DNA of 64,000 nt from Enterobacter vonholyi. Lineage in GTDB: Bacteria > Pseudomonadota > Gammaproteobacteria > Enterobacterales > Enterobacteriaceae. The notes beneath the pieces are model-generated. The model was not told the DNA's origin. It saw only the letters and a list, made by a program, of their open reading frames with translations, and ran no database searches. The stretch is from assembly GCF_008364555.1 (NCBI RefSeq), contig NZ_VTUC01000010.1, positions 62,001 through 126,000 of the forward strand. The letters run 5' to 3'. Below are positions 8,871 through 20,071 of this stretch, one piece after another. How positions within the stretch are numbered: the first letter of the stretch is position 1; every line of letters begins with the position of its first letter. A program made the position numbers and the translations under genes.

Positions 8871-9611
8871 ATGCTAGAAAAAATTTGTCAGCTCGCACGG
8901 GATGCGGGAGATGCCATCATGCAGGTGTATGACGGTATTAAACCTATGGAGGTTGTCAGCAAAGCCGACGATTCTCCGGTCACGGCGGCGGATATTGCCG
9001 CGCATAAGGTGATCCTCAAAGGGTTACAGGCCTTAACGCCGGACATCCCCGTCCTGTCAGAAGAAGCGCCGCAAAGCTGGGACGAGCGCCAGCACTGGCA
9101 GCGCTACTGGCTGGTCGATCCGCTGGACGGGACAAAAGAGTTCATCAAGCGCAACGGTGAATTCACCGTCAATATCGCCCTGATTGAGAAAGGGAAAGCG
9201 GTGCTGGGTGTGGTTTACGCGCCGGTAATGAAGGTGATGTACAGCGCCGCAGAAGGGAAGGCGTGGAAGGAAGAGTGCGGCGTGCGCAAGCAGATCCAGG
9301 TGCGCGATGCGCGTCCGCCGCTGGTGGTAATTAGCCGCTCGCACAGCGACAGCGAACTGCAGGAGTACCTGCAGCAGCTGGGTGAACACCAGACCACCTC
9401 GATCGGCTCGTCGCTGAAGTTCTGCCTGGTGGCGGAAGGCCATGCGCAGCTGTACCCTCGCTTTGGGCCAACCAATATCTGGGATACCGCCGCCGGGCAT
9501 GCCGTTGCTGCGGCCGCCGGGGCGCATGTTCATGACTGGCAGGGCAAACCGCTGGACTACACCCCGCGCGAATCCTTCCTTAACCCCGGCTTCCGCGTCT
9601 CTATTTATTGA
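8871..9611 (+). CDS. cysQ: 3'(2'),5'-bisphosphate nucleotidase CysQ
   Basis: This 246-residue inositol-monophosphatase-fold enzyme converts 3'-phosphoadenosine 5'-phosphate to AMP, removing a by-product of sulfate assimilation. Visible metal-binding motifs are SEEAP (residues 63-67), the family signature DPLDGTKEF (83-91) and WDTAAGHAV near the C-terminus. The ATG follows a GAGGTGG ribosome site. Its last 7 bp overlap the end of ytfJ on the opposite strand. Confidence 0.95.
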   Translation: MLEKICQLARDAGDAIMQVYDGIKPMEVVSKADDSPVTAADIAAHKVILKGLQALTPDIPVLSEEAPQSWDERQHWQRYWLVDPLDGTKEFIKRNGEFTVNIALIEKGKAVLGVVYAPVMKVMYSAAEGKAWKEECGVRKQIQVRDARPPLVVISRSHSDSELQEYLQQLGEHQTTSIGSSLKFCLVAEGHAQLYPRFGPTNIWDTAAGHAVAAAAGAHVHDWQGKPLDYTPRESFLNPGFRVSIY

Positions 9612-10162
9612 GCCAGCAGCTTATGCAGCAGGTCGACAACCTGCTGCACCTCTTCCTGGGTCAGCGCCCCGTCTTTCACCCACTGCACGCGACCTTCCTT
9701 ATCCAACACAATAATCGCTGAGCTTTCTTCCTCCAGCTGCCAGGCCTTACGGGTGACGCCGTTGCTGTCGACGATAAACTGCGACCACGGATAGAGCTTT
9801 TTATTGCTCTCAAGGCTTGAGCGCACAAACATCCCGGAGCCCGGAATGGCGTCATCGGTATTAACAATAGTGGTCGTCTGGTAGCGGTCGTGCGGGAATT
9901 TCGCGGCCTTGATCGCTTCCACCAGGTTGGCATTTTTCTCTTTTGCGGATGTACGACCGGCAATATGTTGTACAACTCTCACTTTGCCCGCGAGCTGCGC
10001 GCTATTCCAGGGTTTGTAGCTAAACTTATCATTGTCGAGAATCAATTCTCCCCGGTCAGCAATGCCGACTGGCGGTACACGTTGTCCTTTTTCAATGTTG
10101 TGAGCGGAAGCCCACAGAGGCAGCAGCAGGCAGGCTGCTGCAAGGATATTACGTAGGGTCAT
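9605..10162 (-). CDS. ytfJ: YtfJ-family periplasmic thioredoxin-fold protein
   Basis: This 185-residue protein begins with a clear signal peptide ([20 protein letters not shown], cleavage before HN). The remainder fits the YtfJ family, a thioredoxin-like fold that lacks a CxxC redox pair here. Its function is unknown. It ends inside the last codons of cysQ on the other strand, a 7-bp convergent overlap, as in the E. coli gene order cysQ-ytfJ-ytfK. Confidence 0.88.
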   Translation of the reverse strand: MTLRNILAAACLLLPLWASAHNIEKGQRVPPVGIADRGELILDNDKFSYKPWNSAQLAGKVRVVQHIAGRTSAKEKNANLVEAIKAAKFPHDRYQTTTIVNTDDAIPGSGMFVRSSLESNKKLYPWSQFIVDSNGVTRKAWQLEEESSAIIVLDKEGRVQWVKDGALTQEEVQQVVDLLHKLLAQ

Positions 10163-10485
10163 GGCGTTTCCTTATTGTTTGCAGGTGATCCGACCACTTG
10201 GTCTTACGCTTTAATCATAAGTGCGATCAATGTGGTTTTCCCGCAATCCCGATGCCAGTTTGCGGGTGAACGCACATATCCATGAAAAAACGACGGCTTA
10301 TACTGCGCCCGGTCACGCTTTGCAAAGATTATTCTGAATAATTGTAATCAAACGGTAAATAAACTTATGCACACTGGGTAACACCGTAGTTCTGGTCTAT
10401 AGTCATTGGGCATTAAAATTTGCGCTCAGGACAGTCGGGCCGATTGTGGCACCGCAAGAGCGTATGATTCGCAGGAGATACAAGA
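10163..10485. promoter_or_regulatory. ytfJ-ytfK divergent intergenic region
   Basis: This 323-bp gap carries promoters for both flanking genes. It holds a perfect inverted repeat ATTATTC-T-GAATAAT (10328-10342) of unknown meaning and a TATAGT -10-like element near 10397. No small ORF or RNA gene is evident. A good PhoB box, which might be expected upstream of ytfK, was not found. Confidence 0.4.
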
Positions 10486-10692
10486 ATGAAAATTTTCCAA
10501 CGCTACAACCCGCTTCAGGTGGCGAAGTACGTGAAGATCCTGTTCCGTGGACGGTTGTATATCAAGGATGTTGGCGCTTTTGAGTTTGATAAGGGCAAGA
10601 TCCTTGTCCCAAAAGTGAAGGACAAACAGCACCTGTCTGTGATGTCCGAAGTCAACCGTCAGGTTATGCGTCTGCAAACTGAGATGGCTTAA
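10486..10692 (+). CDS. ytfK: YtfK, DUF1107 stress protein
   Basis: This is a 68-residue, lysine-rich cytosolic protein of the DUF1107 family. In E. coli, YtfK has been reported to bind SpoT and promote (p)ppGpp accumulation during phosphate or fatty-acid starvation. The sequence is nearly unchanged from that family. The start has a good AGGAGA ribosome site seven bases upstream. It is monocistronic: it is followed within 30 bp by the terminator shared with paeA. Confidence 0.92.
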   Translation: MKIFQRYNPLQVAKYVKILFRGRLYIKDVGAFEFDKGKILVPKVKDKQHLSVMSEVNRQVMRLQTEMA

Positions 10693-10711
10693 CCAACGTG
10701 CTATGCAGTAG

Positions 10712-10741
10712 TTAAAAAAACGGCTCCCAATGGGAGCCGTT
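10712..10741 (-). terminator. rho-independent terminator of paeA (between ytfK and paeA)
   Basis: AACGGCTCCCA and TGGGAGCCGTT form an 11-bp stem around a single base, and a run of seven A (T on the minus strand) follows on the paeA side. It is a strong terminator for paeA and may also stop ytfK transcripts. Confidence 0.85.
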
Positions 10742-10763
10742 GATGTTTGTGGAGGCTGGAACC

Positions 10764-12101
10764 TTACGCCGATACCTTCTCTTCCGCATCCGGCAGCTTC
10801 GGAACCAGTACGGTCGGTTTGTTGTCGATGCGCGTCACCAGCAGCTGGTCGATGCGGTAGTTATCAATATCCACCACCTCAAACTTGTAGCCGGAGAACT
10901 TCACCGAGTCGGTACGTTTCGGGATTTTACGCAGCATAAACATCATAAAGCCGCCGATGGTCTCGTAGTTACCGGACTGTGGGAACTCGTCGATATCCAG
11001 CACGCGCATCACGTCTTCAATCGGCGTGCCGCCATCAATCAGCCATGAATTATCGTCACGCTGAACAATCTGCTCTTCCAGCCCCTGGCCAACCAGGTCG
11101 CCCATCAGCGTGGTCATCACGTCGTTCAGGGTGATAATACCCACCACCAGGGCGTATTCGTTCATGATAACCGCGAAGTCTTCCCCGGCGGTTTTGAAAC
11201 TTTCCAGCGCTTCTGAGAGCGTCAGAGTGTCCGGCACAATCAGGGTGTTGCGGATCTGCACGCCGCTGTTGAGCGCCAGGCTCTGGTTTGCCAGTACGCG
11301 GTTCAGCAGGTCTTTGGAGTCGACGTAACCGATGATGTGGTCGATATCTTCATTACAGACAAGGAACTTAGAGTGTGGATGCTGCGCCACTTTGTTCTTC
11401 AGGCTCTGCTCATCTTCATGTAAATCGAACCAGATAATGCTTTCACGGCCCGTCATGGAAGACGGTACGGTACGGGATTCCAGTTCGAACACGTTCTCAA
11501 TCAGCTCGTGTTCCTGCTTGCGCAGCACCCCGGCCAGCGCGCCGGCTTCCACTACCGCATAGATGTCGTCAGACGTGATGTCGTCTTTACGCACCATAGG
11601 CAGCTTAAAGATGCGGAAAATCACGTTCGCCAGGCCGTTGAAGAACCACACCAGTGGACGAAACACGTACAGACAGAAGCGCATCGGGTTGATGATACGC
11701 AAAGCCACAGCTTCTGGCGCAATCATACCGATGCGTTTCGGGGTCAGGTCTGCAAAGAGGATGAACAGGCCGGTTACCAGCGAGAAGGAGAGGATAAAGC
11801 TGAGCTGTTCGGCCAGTTCAACGGACATGTACTTAACAAACAGGCTGTAAAACGCCGGAGAAAACGCCGCATCACCCACGATACCGCCGAGTATGGCCAC
11901 CGCGTTGAGGCCAATCTGCACCACGGTGAAGAACATGCCAGGGTTTTCCTGCATTTTCAGGATGCGGGTGGCATTGATGTTGCCTTCATCGGCAAGCAGC
12001 TTCAGTTTGATTTTACGGGACGCGGCCAGCGAGATCTCAGATATCGAGAAAAATGCGCTGACGGCAATCAGACAAAGTATTACTAAAATACTGTTTAACA
12101 T
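10764..12101 (-). CDS. paeA: PaeA/YtfL, CNNM-family (hemolysin C-like) inner membrane protein
   Basis: This 445-residue protein has the CNNM layout: a DUF21 transmembrane domain (about residues 1-195), a CBS-domain pair (about 210-330) and a C-terminal CorC/HlyC transporter-associated domain (about 345-430). In Salmonella and E. coli the orthologue was reported to lower cytoplasmic cadaverine and putrescine and was renamed PaeA (polyamine export). The family otherwise includes Mg2+ efflux proteins. It is expressed alone, with the terminator at 10.71-10.74 kb. Confidence 0.9.
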   Translation of the reverse strand: MLNSILVILCLIAVSAFFSISEISLAASRKIKLKLLADEGNINATRILKMQENPGMFFTVVQIGLNAVAILGGIVGDAAFSPAFYSLFVKYMSVELAEQLSFILSFSLVTGLFILFADLTPKRIGMIAPEAVALRIINPMRFCLYVFRPLVWFFNGLANVIFRIFKLPMVRKDDITSDDIYAVVEAGALAGVLRKQEHELIENVFELESRTVPSSMTGRESIIWFDLHEDEQSLKNKVAQHPHSKFLVCNEDIDHIIGYVDSKDLLNRVLANQSLALNSGVQIRNTLIVPDTLTLSEALESFKTAGEDFAVIMNEYALVVGIITLNDVMTTLMGDLVGQGLEEQIVQRDDNSWLIDGGTPIEDVMRVLDIDEFPQSGNYETIGGFMMFMLRKIPKRTDSVKFSGYKFEVVDIDNYRIDQLLVTRIDNKPTVLVPKLPDAEEKVSA

Positions 12102-12355
12102 AGTTTATCCGGCTTCTCGCCAGATCCTCAGAAGGGGAGTTGATACCATTTGTGTGAAAACACATTGAACACCAGCTCGTAGCGTTGAGCCGATTATTTC
12201 AGCGGGTAGTATAGCGTAAAGAGATGTAAATCTGCCAGAGGTCACATTTTGGCGAAGATAGCCGGAGGGGGCGGCCAACTCGTGGTGGTTAGGTTATGAG
12301 ACAACGCTGTCGCTGCCGTGTGCGCCACGCTGTTCGCGTGGCGCTGGATCGGAAA

Positions 12356-12997
12356 TCAGGCAAGCTGTGGCGGCAGGCAGACGCCGATGCCCCCGATACC
12401 GCAGTAGCCGTACGGGTTTTTATGCAGATACTGCTGGTGATCGTCTTCCGCATAGTAGAATGGTTTCGCGGTTGTGATTTCCGTCGTCACCTCGCGCGTG
12501 TCGCCCGCTTCACGCATGGCCTGCTGGAAACGCTCAAGGCTGGCGCGCGCTGCGGCATCCTGCTCCGGCGTGAGCGGATAAATGGCCGAGCGATACTGTG
12601 TGCCGTGGTCGTTGCCCTGACGCATGCCCTGCGCCGGGTCGTGGTTCTCCCAGAAGACCTGCAGCAGCTGTTCGTAGCTGATTACCGCAGGGTCATAGAC
12701 CACGCGCACCGCTTCCGCATGCCCGGTTTCGCCGGAGCAGACTTCGCGATAGGTAGGATTCGGCGTGTAACCGCCCGTATAGCCAGCCGCCGTGCTGTAA
12801 ACGCCGGGGAGTTGCCAGAAGAGGCGCTCAACGCCCCAGAAACAGCCCATGGCGAACAGGGCGATTTCCATTCCCTCCGGCACGTTGGTCATGGAATGGT
12901 TATTGACGGCGTGTAAGGTCGCCACAGGCATAGGGGTGTTGCGTCCCGGTAATGCATCAGCTTGTGAAACCAGATGCTTTTTGTCGAATAAACTCAC
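12356..12997 (-). CDS. msrA: peptide-methionine (S)-S-oxide reductase MsrA
   Basis: This 213-residue protein reduces methionine-S-sulfoxide in proteins and as free amino acid. The catalytic motif GCFWG places the nucleophile at Cys52, and two recycling cysteines lie in the tail [13 protein letters not shown]. The start codon is GTG (12995-12997), with a GGGAGG ribosome site upstream, giving the N-terminus [10 protein letters not shown] as in E. coli. It is divergent from tamA across 223 bp. The 255 bp downstream, up to the paeA start, hold only paeA promoter sequence as far as I can see. Confidence 0.95.
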   Translation of the reverse strand: MSLFDKKHLVSQADALPGRNTPMPVATLHAVNNHSMTNVPEGMEIALFAMGCFWGVERLFWQLPGVYSTAAGYTGGYTPNPTYREVCSGETGHAEAVRVVYDPAVISYEQLLQVFWENHDPAQGMRQGNDHGTQYRSAIYPLTPEQDAAARASLERFQQAMREAGDTREVTTEITTAKPFYYAEDDHQQYLHKNPYGYCGIGGIGVCLPPQLA

Positions 12998-13220
12998 GAT
13001 GGGGCCTCCCGGGGTGCGATGTTTCAGTTAAGGTTGTCACGAAGCGTTTAATTGAACACAATAAATGCGCTGAATCAGTCTAGATTTAATCATAAGAAAT
13101 ATTTGGGTATTACACCCATTTTCAACCCGCGATTCGGGTTTTTGGCCACAGGCCGTATTTTGCCGCGGAGCGGCACTTCATTTGCTTCCAGGGTGGAAAC
13201 AGGGATATTCAGGAGAAAAC

Positions 13221-14954
13221 GTGACAAAAATCCGCCAGTTATGTTTAGTCAGTGTGTTGCTGACAAGCGGGATTGCCAGCGCGGCGAATGTCCGTTTGCA
13301 GGTTGAGGGGTTATCCGGGGCGCTACAAAAAAACGTGCGTGCGCAGTTGTCGACCATCCAGAGTGATGAGGTGACGCCGGACCGGCGTTTTCGCGCGCGC
13401 GTAGATGATGCGATCCGTGAAGGGCTGAAAGCGCTGGGGTATTACGAACCCACCATTGATTTTGACCTCCGTCCGCCGCCAAAGAAGGGGCGCCAGGTCC
13501 TTATTGCCCGCGTTTCGCCGGGTGAGCCGGTACTGATTGGCGGTACGAACGTCATCCTGCGCGGCGGGGCGCGTACCGACCGGGATTATCTGGACCTGCT
13601 CAGCACGCGGCCGAAAATCGGTAGCGTGCTTAACCACGGTGACTACGACCATTTCAAAAAAGAGCTGACGAATGTTTCCCTGCGTAAGGGCTACTTTGAC
13701 AGCCAGTTCAATAAAAGCCAGCTGGGCATTGCGCTGGAGAGACGTCAGGCCTTCTGGGATATCGACTACGACAGTGGAGAGCGCTACCGCTTTGGCGACG
13801 TGACGTTTGAAGGTTCGCAAATTCGCGAAGAGTACCTGCAAAACCTCGTGCCTTTCAAAAAAGGGGATTACTACCAGTCGAGCGATCTCGGAGAGCTGAA
13901 CCGACGCCTCTCCGCTACCGGCTGGTTTAACTCCGTAGTTGTCGCACCGGAATTTGAGAAGTCTCGCAAAACCAAGGTGTTGCCGCTGCATGGCGTTGTC
14001 TCGCCGCGCACCGAGAACACCATTGAGACCGGTGTTGGCTACTCGACGGATGTCGGACCACGCGTGAAAACCTCGTGGAAAAAACCGTGGATGAACTCGT
14101 ACGGCCACAGCCTGACCACCAGCCTGAGCCTCTCTGCGCCCGAGCAGCAGCTGGATTTCAGCTACAAAATGCCGCTGCTGAAAAATCCGCTTGAGCAATA
14201 TTACCTTCTGCAGGGCGGTTTTAAGCGCACCGATTTAAACGACACCAAGCAGGACTCTACGACGCTTGCGGTCTCCCGCTTCTGGGATCTCTCCAGCGGC
14301 TGGCAGCGCGCCATTAACCTGCGCTGGAGCCTGGACCACTTTACCCAGGCCAACGTCACCAATACCACCATGCTGCTTTATCCGGGCGTGATGATCAGCC
14401 GCACCCGCTCGCGTGGGGGCCTGATGCCGACCTGGGGCGACTCACAGCGCTACTCGATCGATTATTCCAACTCCGCCTGGGGCTCCGACGTGGACTTCTC
14501 CGTCCTGCAGGCGCAAAACGTCTGGATCCGCACGCTGTATGACAAACACCGCTTTGTGATGCGCGGCAATCTCGGCTGGATTGAAACCGGAGACTTCGAG
14601 CGCGTTCCGCCGGATCTGCGCTTCTTCGCCGGGGGCGACCGCAGCATTCGTGGATATAAGTACAAATCGATCTCACCTGAGAACGAAAAGGGCCAGCTAA
14701 CCGGTGCGTCAAAACTGGCGACGGGATCGCTGGAGTATCAGTACAACGTCAGCGGAAAGTGGTGGGGCGCCATGTTTGTTGACGGCGGTGAAGCGGTGAA
14801 CGATATCCGCCGCAGCGACTTTAAAACCGGCGCGGGCGTGGGCGTACGCTGGCAGTCGCCAGTCGGACCCATCAAGCTCGACTTCGCCGTGCCTGTCGGC
14901 GACAAAGATGAACACGGATTACAGTTTTACATCGGTCTGGGGCCTGAATTATGA
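13221..14954 (+). CDS. tamA: TamA, outer membrane subunit of the translocation and assembly module
   Basis: This 577-residue Omp85-family protein has a signal peptide (cleaved near residue 21), three POTRA domains (about residues 22-265) and a C-terminal 16-strand barrel carrying the conserved RSIRGY motif. With TamB it supports insertion of autotransporters and other outer membrane proteins and, as more recently proposed, lipid transport. The GTG at 13221 was chosen: AGGAGA precedes it at the right distance and the length equals E. coli TamA. The longer upstream reading lacks a ribosome site. The stop overlaps the tamB start. Confidence 0.95.
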   Translation: MTKIRQLCLVSVLLTSGIASAANVRLQVEGLSGALQKNVRAQLSTIQSDEVTPDRRFRARVDDAIREGLKALGYYEPTIDFDLRPPPKKGRQVLIARVSPGEPVLIGGTNVILRGGARTDRDYLDLLSTRPKIGSVLNHGDYDHFKKELTNVSLRKGYFDSQFNKSQLGIALERRQAFWDIDYDSGERYRFGDVTFEGSQIREEYLQNLVPFKKGDYYQSSDLGELNRRLSATGWFNSVVVAPEFEKSRKTKVLPLHGVVSPRTENTIETGVGYSTDVGPRVKTSWKKPWMNSYGHSLTTSLSLSAPEQQLDFSYKMPLLKNPLEQYYLLQGGFKRTDLNDTKQDSTTLAVSRFWDLSSGWQRAINLRWSLDHFTQANVTNTTMLLYPGVMISRTRSRGGLMPTWGDSQRYSIDYSNSAWGSDVDFSVLQAQNVWIRTLYDKHRFVMRGNLGWIETGDFERVPPDLRFFAGGDRSIRGYKYKSISPENEKGQLTGASKLATGSLEYQYNVSGKWWGAMFVDGGEAVNDIRRSDFKTGAGVGVRWQSPVGPIKLDFAVPVGDKDEHGLQFYIGLGPEL

Positions 14955-17900
14955 GTTTATGGAAGAAAATAAGCCTCGGGGTGCTGATTTTTATCGTGCT
15001 GCTGCTCGGTACGGTGGCGTTTCTGGTTGGAACGACGACCGGGCTGCATCTGCTGTTTAACGCCGCGAACCGCTGGGTGCCGGGGCTGGAGATTGGTCAG
15101 GTGACGGGCGGCTGGCGCGATCTGCGTCTGAAGAATATCCGCTACGAGCAGCCGGGCGTGGCGGTGAACGCCGGGGAGTTTCATCTCGCGGTGAAGCTGG
15201 GCTGTCTGCGTGACAGTAAGCTCTGCGTCAACGACCTGTCGCTTAAAGACGTTAACGTGGCGATAGATTCGAAAAAAATGCCGAAGTCTGCGCCGGTCGA
15301 GGAAGAGGACAGCGGCCCGCTGAATCTCTCCACGCCTTACCCGATCGCGCTCTATCGGGTGGCGCTCGATAACGTCAATATCAAAATCGACGACACCACC
15401 GTGTCCGTGATGGATTTCACCTCCGGCCTGCGCTGGCAGGAGAAAAACCTCACCCTGACGCCCACGTCGTTGCAGGGCTTGCTGATCGCGCTGCCGAAAG
15501 TGGCCGACGTGGCGCAGGAAGAGATCGTCGAGCCGAAGATCCAGAACCCGCAGCCGGAAGAGAAGCCGCTGGGCGAAACGCTGAAAGATCTCTTCTCGAA
15601 GCCTGTCCTGCCGGAAATGACCGACGTTCACCTGCCGCTGAACCTCAATATTGAAGAGTTCAAAGGCGAGCAGCTGCGCCTGACCGGCGATACCGATCTG
15701 ACGGTCTACAATATGCTGCTGAAAGTCAGCAGCATTGACGGCAGCATGAAGCTCGACGCGCTGGATATCGACACCAACCAGGGCTCGGTGAATGCGTCAG
15801 GCAATGCCCTGCTGCGCGATAACTGGCCGGTGGACATCACGCTTAACAGTGCCCTCAACATCGATCCGCTGAAAGGCGAAAAGGTGAAGGTTAAAGTGGG
15901 CGGAGCGCTCCGCGACAAGCTGGATGTCGGGGTCAATCTCTCCGGCCCTGTGGACATGGTCCTGCGCGCGCAAACCCAGCTGGCGGAAGCCGGGCTGCCG
16001 CTCAATCTTGAGGTGGTCAGCAAGCAGCTTTCCTGGCCGTTCACCGGCGAAAAACAGTTCCAGGCCGATGACCTGAAGCTGAAGCTGAGCGGCAAGATGA
16101 CCGACTACACGCTCTCGTTCCGCACCGCGGTGAAGGGGCAGGGCGTGCCGCCCGCGAACATTACGCTGGATGCGAAGGGCAACGAACAGCAGGTCAACCT
16201 CGACAAGCTGACCGTCGCGGCGCTTGAAGGCAAAACCGAGCTGACCGCGCTGCTCGACTGGCAGCAGGCGATCAGCTGGCGCGGCGAGCTGAAGCTGACG
16301 GGCATTAATACCGCCAAAGAGGTGCCGGACTGGCCGTCAAAACTGGATGGCCTGATCAAAACCCGCGGCAGCCTGTACGGCGGTACGTGGCAGATGGACG
16401 TGCCGGAAATTAAGCTCACCGGGAACGTGAAGCAGAACAAGGTTAACGTTGAAGGCTCGGTGAAAGGCAACAGCTATCTGCAGTGGGTTATCCCAGGGCT
16501 GCACGTGGCGCTGGGCCGCAACACGGCGGATATCAAAGGCGAGCTGGGGGTGAAAGATCTCAATCTGGACGCCACCATCGACGCGCCGAATCTGGATAAC
16601 GCCCTGCCGGGGCTTGGCGGCACGGCGAAAGGACTCGTGAAGGTGCGCGGCACGGTAGACGCGCCGCAGCTGCTGGCGGACATTACCGCCAATAACCTGC
16701 GCTGGCAGGAGCTGAGCGTTGCCCGGGTACGTGTGGAAGGGGATGTGAAATCCACCGATCAGATCGGCGGTAACCTGAACCTGCGCGTGGAGCGCATTTC
16801 TCAGCCGGACGTGAACATCAGCCTGGTCACCCTGGATGCCAAAGGGAACGAGAAGCTGCACGATCTCCAGCTGCGCGTGCAGGGCGAGCCGGTCTCCGGC
16901 CAGCTTCACCTCACCGGCAGCTTCGACCGCAAAGAGGAGCGCTGGAAAGGTACGCTGGATAACACCCGTTTCAATACGCCGGTCGGGCCGCTGGCGCTCT
17001 CGCGCTCCATCGCCCTGGACTACCGCAACGCTGAGCAGAAGATCAGCATTGGACCACACTGCTGGACCAACCCGAATGCGGAGCTGTGCGTGCCGCAGAC
17101 CATCGATGCGGGCGCGGAAGGGCGGGCGCAGATCAACCTCAACCGCTTCGATCTGGCGATGCTGAAGCCGTTTATGCCGGATACAACTCAGGCGAGCGGC
17201 GTCTTCAGCGGAAAAGCCGATGTCGCCTGGGATACCACCAAAGAGGGGCTGCCGCAGGGTAGCGTCACGCTGTCCGGGCGTAACGTGAAGGTGACGCAGG
17301 AGGTCAACAACGCGCCCCTTCCAGTGGCGTTCGATACTCTGAACCTGAGTGCCGATCTGCATAACAATCGCGCACAGCTGGGGTGGACAATCCGCCTGAC
17401 CAACAACGGCCAGTTGGACGGGCAGGTCCAGATTACCGATCCGCAGGGACGGCGTAATCTGGGCGGTAACGTCAACATCCGTAACTTCAACCTGGCGATG
17501 GTGAACCCGATTTTCGCCCGCGGGGAAAAAGCCGAGGGCATGCTGAACGCTAACCTGCGCCTGGCCGGCAACGCGCAAAGCCCACAGCTGTTCGGTCAGA
17601 TGCGGCTTAGCGGCGTGGATATTGACGGCAACTTTATGCCGTTTGACATGCAGCCCAGCCAGATCGCGATGAATTTCAACGGCATGAGCTCGACGCTGAG
17701 CGGCTCGGTACTGACGCAGCAAGGGCAAATCAACCTGAGCGGCGACGCGGACTGGAGCCAGCTCGATAACTGGCGCGCGCGTATTGCCGCGAAAGGCAGC
17801 AAGGTGCGCATCACCGTACCGCCAATGGTACGCCTGGACGTCTCGCCTGATGTGGTCTTTGAAGCCACGCCAAGCCTCTTCACGCTTGACGGACGCGTCG

Positions 17901-18727
17901 ACGTGCCGTGGGCGCGCATCGTGGTTCACGACGTGCCGGAAAGCGCGGTCGGCGTCTCAAGTGATGAAGTTATGCTCAATGAAAATCTGAAACCTGTCGA
18001 ACAGAAGAGCGCGGGCATACCGATTAATAGTAATCTTATCGTGCACGTGGGGAATAACGTGCGGTTGAATGCGTTTGGGCTGAAGGCGAGGCTCACGGGC
18101 GACCTCAAGGTGGCGCAGGATAAACAAGGGCTTGGCCTGAACGGGCAAATTAATATTCCTGAAGGGCGTTTCCATGCGTATGGTCAGGATCTGATCGTCC
18201 GTAAAGGCGAGCTGCTATTCTCCGGTCCACCGGATCAGCCTCTGTTGAACATCGAAGCGATTCGTAACCCTGAAGCGACGGAAAACGACGTTATTGCTGG
18301 CGTACGCGTTACCGGTTCCGCCGACGAACCGAAGGCGGAGATCTTCTCTGACCCGGCGATGTCGCAGCAGGAAGCCCTCTCTTATCTGCTGCGTGGACAA
18401 GGTCTGGACAGCGGTCAGAGCGACAGCGCGGCGATGACCTCGATGTTAGTGGGTCTGGGGGTTGCACAAAGTGGGCAGGTTGTGGGTAAAATCGGCGAGA
18501 CGTTCGGCGTAAGCAATCTGGCGCTGGACACCCAGGGCGTGGGTGACTCCTCGCAGGTGGTGGTCAGCGGCTATGTACTGCCGGGTCTGCAGGTAAAATA
18601 TGGTGTGGGGATCTTTGACTCACTGGCAACACTCACGTTACGCTATCGCCTGATGCCTAAGCTATATCTGGAAGCAGTGTCCGGCGTAGACCAGGCACTT
18701 GATCTGCTCTATCAGTTTGAGTTTTAG
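14951..18727 (+). CDS. tamB: TamB, inner-membrane-anchored AsmA/DUF490 protein
   Basis: This 1258-residue protein has one N-terminal membrane anchor (about residues 8-30), a long beta-rich periplasmic region predicted to form a hydrophobic groove, and a C-terminal DUF490 domain that contacts TamA. It bridges the inner and outer membranes; YhdP and YdbH are related proteins with overlapping roles in phospholipid movement. Its ATG overlaps the tamA stop (ATGA), indicating translational coupling, and ytfP follows after 2 bp. The gene is intact and close to the E. coli length of 1259. Confidence 0.95.
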   Translation: MSLWKKISLGVLIFIVLLLGTVAFLVGTTTGLHLLFNAANRWVPGLEIGQVTGGWRDLRLKNIRYEQPGVAVNAGEFHLAVKLGCLRDSKLCVNDLSLKDVNVAIDSKKMPKSAPVEEEDSGPLNLSTPYPIALYRVALDNVNIKIDDTTVSVMDFTSGLRWQEKNLTLTPTSLQGLLIALPKVADVAQEEIVEPKIQNPQPEEKPLGETLKDLFSKPVLPEMTDVHLPLNLNIEEFKGEQLRLTGDTDLTVYNMLLKVSSIDGSMKLDALDIDTNQGSVNASGNALLRDNWPVDITLNSALNIDPLKGEKVKVKVGGALRDKLDVGVNLSGPVDMVLRAQTQLAEAGLPLNLEVVSKQLSWPFTGEKQFQADDLKLKLSGKMTDYTLSFRTAVKGQGVPPANITLDAKGNEQQVNLDKLTVAALEGKTELTALLDWQQAISWRGELKLTGINTAKEVPDWPSKLDGLIKTRGSLYGGTWQMDVPEIKLTGNVKQNKVNVEGSVKGNSYLQWVIPGLHVALGRNTADIKGELGVKDLNLDATIDAPNLDNALPGLGGTAKGLVKVRGTVDAPQLLADITANNLRWQELSVARVRVEGDVKSTDQIGGNLNLRVERISQPDVNISLVTLDAKGNEKLHDLQLRVQGEPVSGQLHLTGSFDRKEERWKGTLDNTRFNTPVGPLALSRSIALDYRNAEQKISIGPHCWTNPNAELCVPQTIDAGAEGRAQINLNRFDLAMLKPFMPDTTQASGVFSGKADVAWDTTKEGLPQGSVTLSGRNVKVTQEVNNAPLPVAFDTLNLSADLHNNRAQLGWTIRLTNNGQLDGQVQITDPQGRRNLGGNVNIRNFNLAMVNPIFARGEKAEGMLNANLRLAGNAQSPQLFGQMRLSGVDIDGNFMPFDMQPSQIAMNFNGMSSTLSGSVLTQQGQINLSGDADWSQLDNWRARIAAKGSKVRITVPPMVRLDVSPDVVFEATPSLFTLDGRVDVPWARIVVHDVPESAVGVSSDEVMLNENLKPVEQKSAGIPINSNLIVHVGNNVRLNAFGLKARLTGDLKVAQDKQGLGLNGQINIPEGRFHAYGQDLIVRKGELLFSGPPDQPLLNIEAIRNPEATENDVIAGVRVTGSADEPKAEIFSDPAMSQQEALSYLLRGQGLDSGQSDSAAMTSMLVGLGVAQSGQVVGKIGETFGVSNLALDTQGVGDSSQVVVSGYVLPGLQVKYGVGIFDSLATLTLRYRLMPKLYLEAVSGVDQALDLLYQFEF

Positions 18728-18729
18728 CA

Positions 18730-19074
18730 ATGCGAATATTTGTCTACGGCAGTTTACGAACCAGGCAAGGCAACAGTCACTGGATGACCAATGCCCAGCT
18801 ACTGGGGAATTACGATATCGAGAACTACCAGTTGTACAGCCTGGGCCACTATCCAGGCGCGGTTCCGGGCGAAGGAACAGTACAGGGTGAAGTTTATCGT
18901 ATTGATAACGCGACACTTGCCGAACTTGATGCCTTGCGCACCAGGGGCGGTGAATACGCACGCCAGTTGATCCAGACGCCGTACGGAAGCGCGTGGATGT
19001 ATGTCTACCAGCGTCCGGTCGAAGGGTTAACGCGGATTGTAAGCGGTAACTGGTTAGACAGAGACCAGTACTGA
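18730..19074 (+). CDS. ytfP: YtfP, gamma-glutamylcyclotransferase-like protein
   Basis: This 114-residue protein has the AIG2/GGCT-like barrel. The N-terminal FVYGSLR motif forms the substrate loop, and a glutamate in RGGEYAR is at the likely catalytic position. The family acts on gamma-glutamylamines in eukaryotes, but the bacterial substrate is unknown. It starts 2 bp after tamB and is therefore the third gene of the tamA-tamB-ytfP operon. Confidence 0.9.
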   Translation: MRIFVYGSLRTRQGNSHWMTNAQLLGNYDIENYQLYSLGHYPGAVPGEGTVQGEVYRIDNATLAELDALRTRGGEYARQLIQTPYGSAWMYVYQRPVEGLTRIVSGNWLDRDQY

Positions 19075-19112
19075 AAAAAAACAGCGCCACCGTGAGGTGG
19101 CGTTGTTTTTTT
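19074..19112 (+). terminator. rho-independent terminator of tamAB-ytfP
   Basis: A CGCCACC stem with loop GTGA pairs to GGTGGCG, flanked by an A run on the left and seven T on the right. It begins at the ytfP stop codon and could act in both directions. Confidence 0.85.
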
Positions 19113-19120
19113 GCGTCTCT

Positions 19121-19168
19121 TGCCGGGTGGCGCTGCGCTTACCCGGCCTACATGTTCACTGTAGGCCC
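19121..19168. repeat. REP element
   Basis: One GCCGGGTGGCGCTGCGC unit is followed by a TACCCGGCCTAC half and a short GTAGGCCC remnant. It is the same family as the repeat at 131-202 and lies between the ytfP and ppa terminators. Confidence 0.8.
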
Positions 19169-19184
19169 AGCTGCGCGCCCGCCA

Positions 19185-19213
19185 CAAAAAAAGCCCCGAC
19201 GTGCGGGGCTTTC
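19185..19213 (-). terminator. rho-independent terminator of ppa
   Basis: On the minus strand AAAGCCCCGC-ACGTC-GGGGCTTTTTTTG forms a GC-rich hairpin followed by a T run, just downstream of the ppa stop codon. Confidence 0.88.
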
Positions 19214-19231
19214 ATCAATCGGCAGTAAGAA

Positions 19232-19762
19232 TTACTTCTTAGCAGCGCGTTCGAAAGAGGAGATGATTTCCGCTTTCGCTGCTTCTGCGTTGTCCCAGCC
19301 GTCAACTTTAACCCACTTGCCTTTTTCGAGGTCTTTGTAGTGCTCGAAGAAGTGAGTGATCTGCGCTTTCAGCAGCTCTGGCAGGTCGTTCACATCTTTG
19401 ATGTGATCGTACTCTTTGCTCAGCTTGGTGTGCGGTACCGCAACCAGCTTCGCATCTTCACCGGATTCGTCGGTCATTTTCAGCACGCCAACTGGACGGC
19501 AGCGAATGACGGAGCCTGGCTCCAGTGGGTATGGCGTTGGGACCAGCACGTCAACCGGGTCACCGTCCAGAGACAGGGTATGGTTGATGTAACCGTAGTT
19601 GCACGGATAGAACATCGCGGTAGACATGAAACGGTCTACGAACAGGGCGCCGCTCTCTTTGTCCACTTCGTATTTGATCGGATCTGCGTTAGCCGGGATT
19701 TCGATAACTACGTAGATGTCTTCTGGCAGTTCTTTACCCGCTGGGACGTTGAGTAAGCTCAT
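19232..19762 (-). CDS. ppa: inorganic pyrophosphatase
   Basis: This 176-residue family I pyrophosphatase hydrolyses pyrophosphate in the cytosol. The metal-binding signature DGDPVDVLV is present, as are the YGYI loop and the C-terminal KVDGW region. The ATG at 19760-19762 gives [10 protein letters not shown] as in E. coli, with AAGGAC upstream. A longer reading of about 50 residues has no family support. It is transcribed alone, away from the gafA operon. Confidence 0.96.
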   Translation of the reverse strand: MSLLNVPAGKELPEDIYVVIEIPANADPIKYEVDKESGALFVDRFMSTAMFYPCNYGYINHTLSLDGDPVDVLVPTPYPLEPGSVIRCRPVGVLKMTDESGEDAKLVAVPHTKLSKEYDHIKDVNDLPELLKAQITHFFEHYKDLEKGKWVKVDGWDNAEAAKAEIISSFERAAKK

Positions 19763-19925
19763 GTCGGTGTCCTTTAAAATGGATGGTAAACAAGTGGCAG
19801 GTATTATAGCCAACTCGCGCTGAATGTCTCCGCCTGTTTTCGCCTTCTCTCCACGTTCTTCCCACTTTTCAGACCGATTCCATGACAGAAAAATCCATAA
19901 ACTCAGCCGCATTTTTCATGGGGAA

Positions 19926-19999
19926 ATGAAAGCGATTACAAACTTGTGATTAACGTTTTATTCACTTTTCTGAAGTGTGATGTAACGCAATTCGTTACA
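19926..19999 (+). promoter_or_regulatory. gafA (ytfQ) control region: GalR-like operator and a 19-bp palindrome
   Basis: ATGAAAGCGATTACAA (19926-19941) matches 12 of 16 positions of the GalR/GalS-type operator GTGTAAACGATTACAC as I recall it. Further down, TGTAACG-CAATT-CGTTACA (19981-19999) is a perfect spaced inverted repeat, 73 bp upstream of the gafA ATG. GalR control of ytfQ has been reported in E. coli; the second palindrome is unassigned. Confidence 0.5.
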
Positions 20000-20071
20000 T
20001 ATTTCATGGGCTATAGTCATTCCGCAGAACATCTTTTAACCAACAATAACTCACCCTACGAGGACGTTCAT

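Noticed and set aside
10163-10485. PhoB box expected upstream of ytfK
   Set aside because: No pair of CTGTCAT-like direct repeats with the right spacing was found.
16337-17929. 530-codon open frame antisense to tamB
   Set aside because: It lies wholly inside a conserved gene, its product is rich in arginine, histidine and valine as expected from mirrored GC-rich codons, and no ribosome site or family resemblance is visible.
19977-19996. CRP site in the gafA promoter starting TGTGATGTAAC
   Set aside because: Only the left half-site is good; the right half (GCAAT) does not match TCACA.
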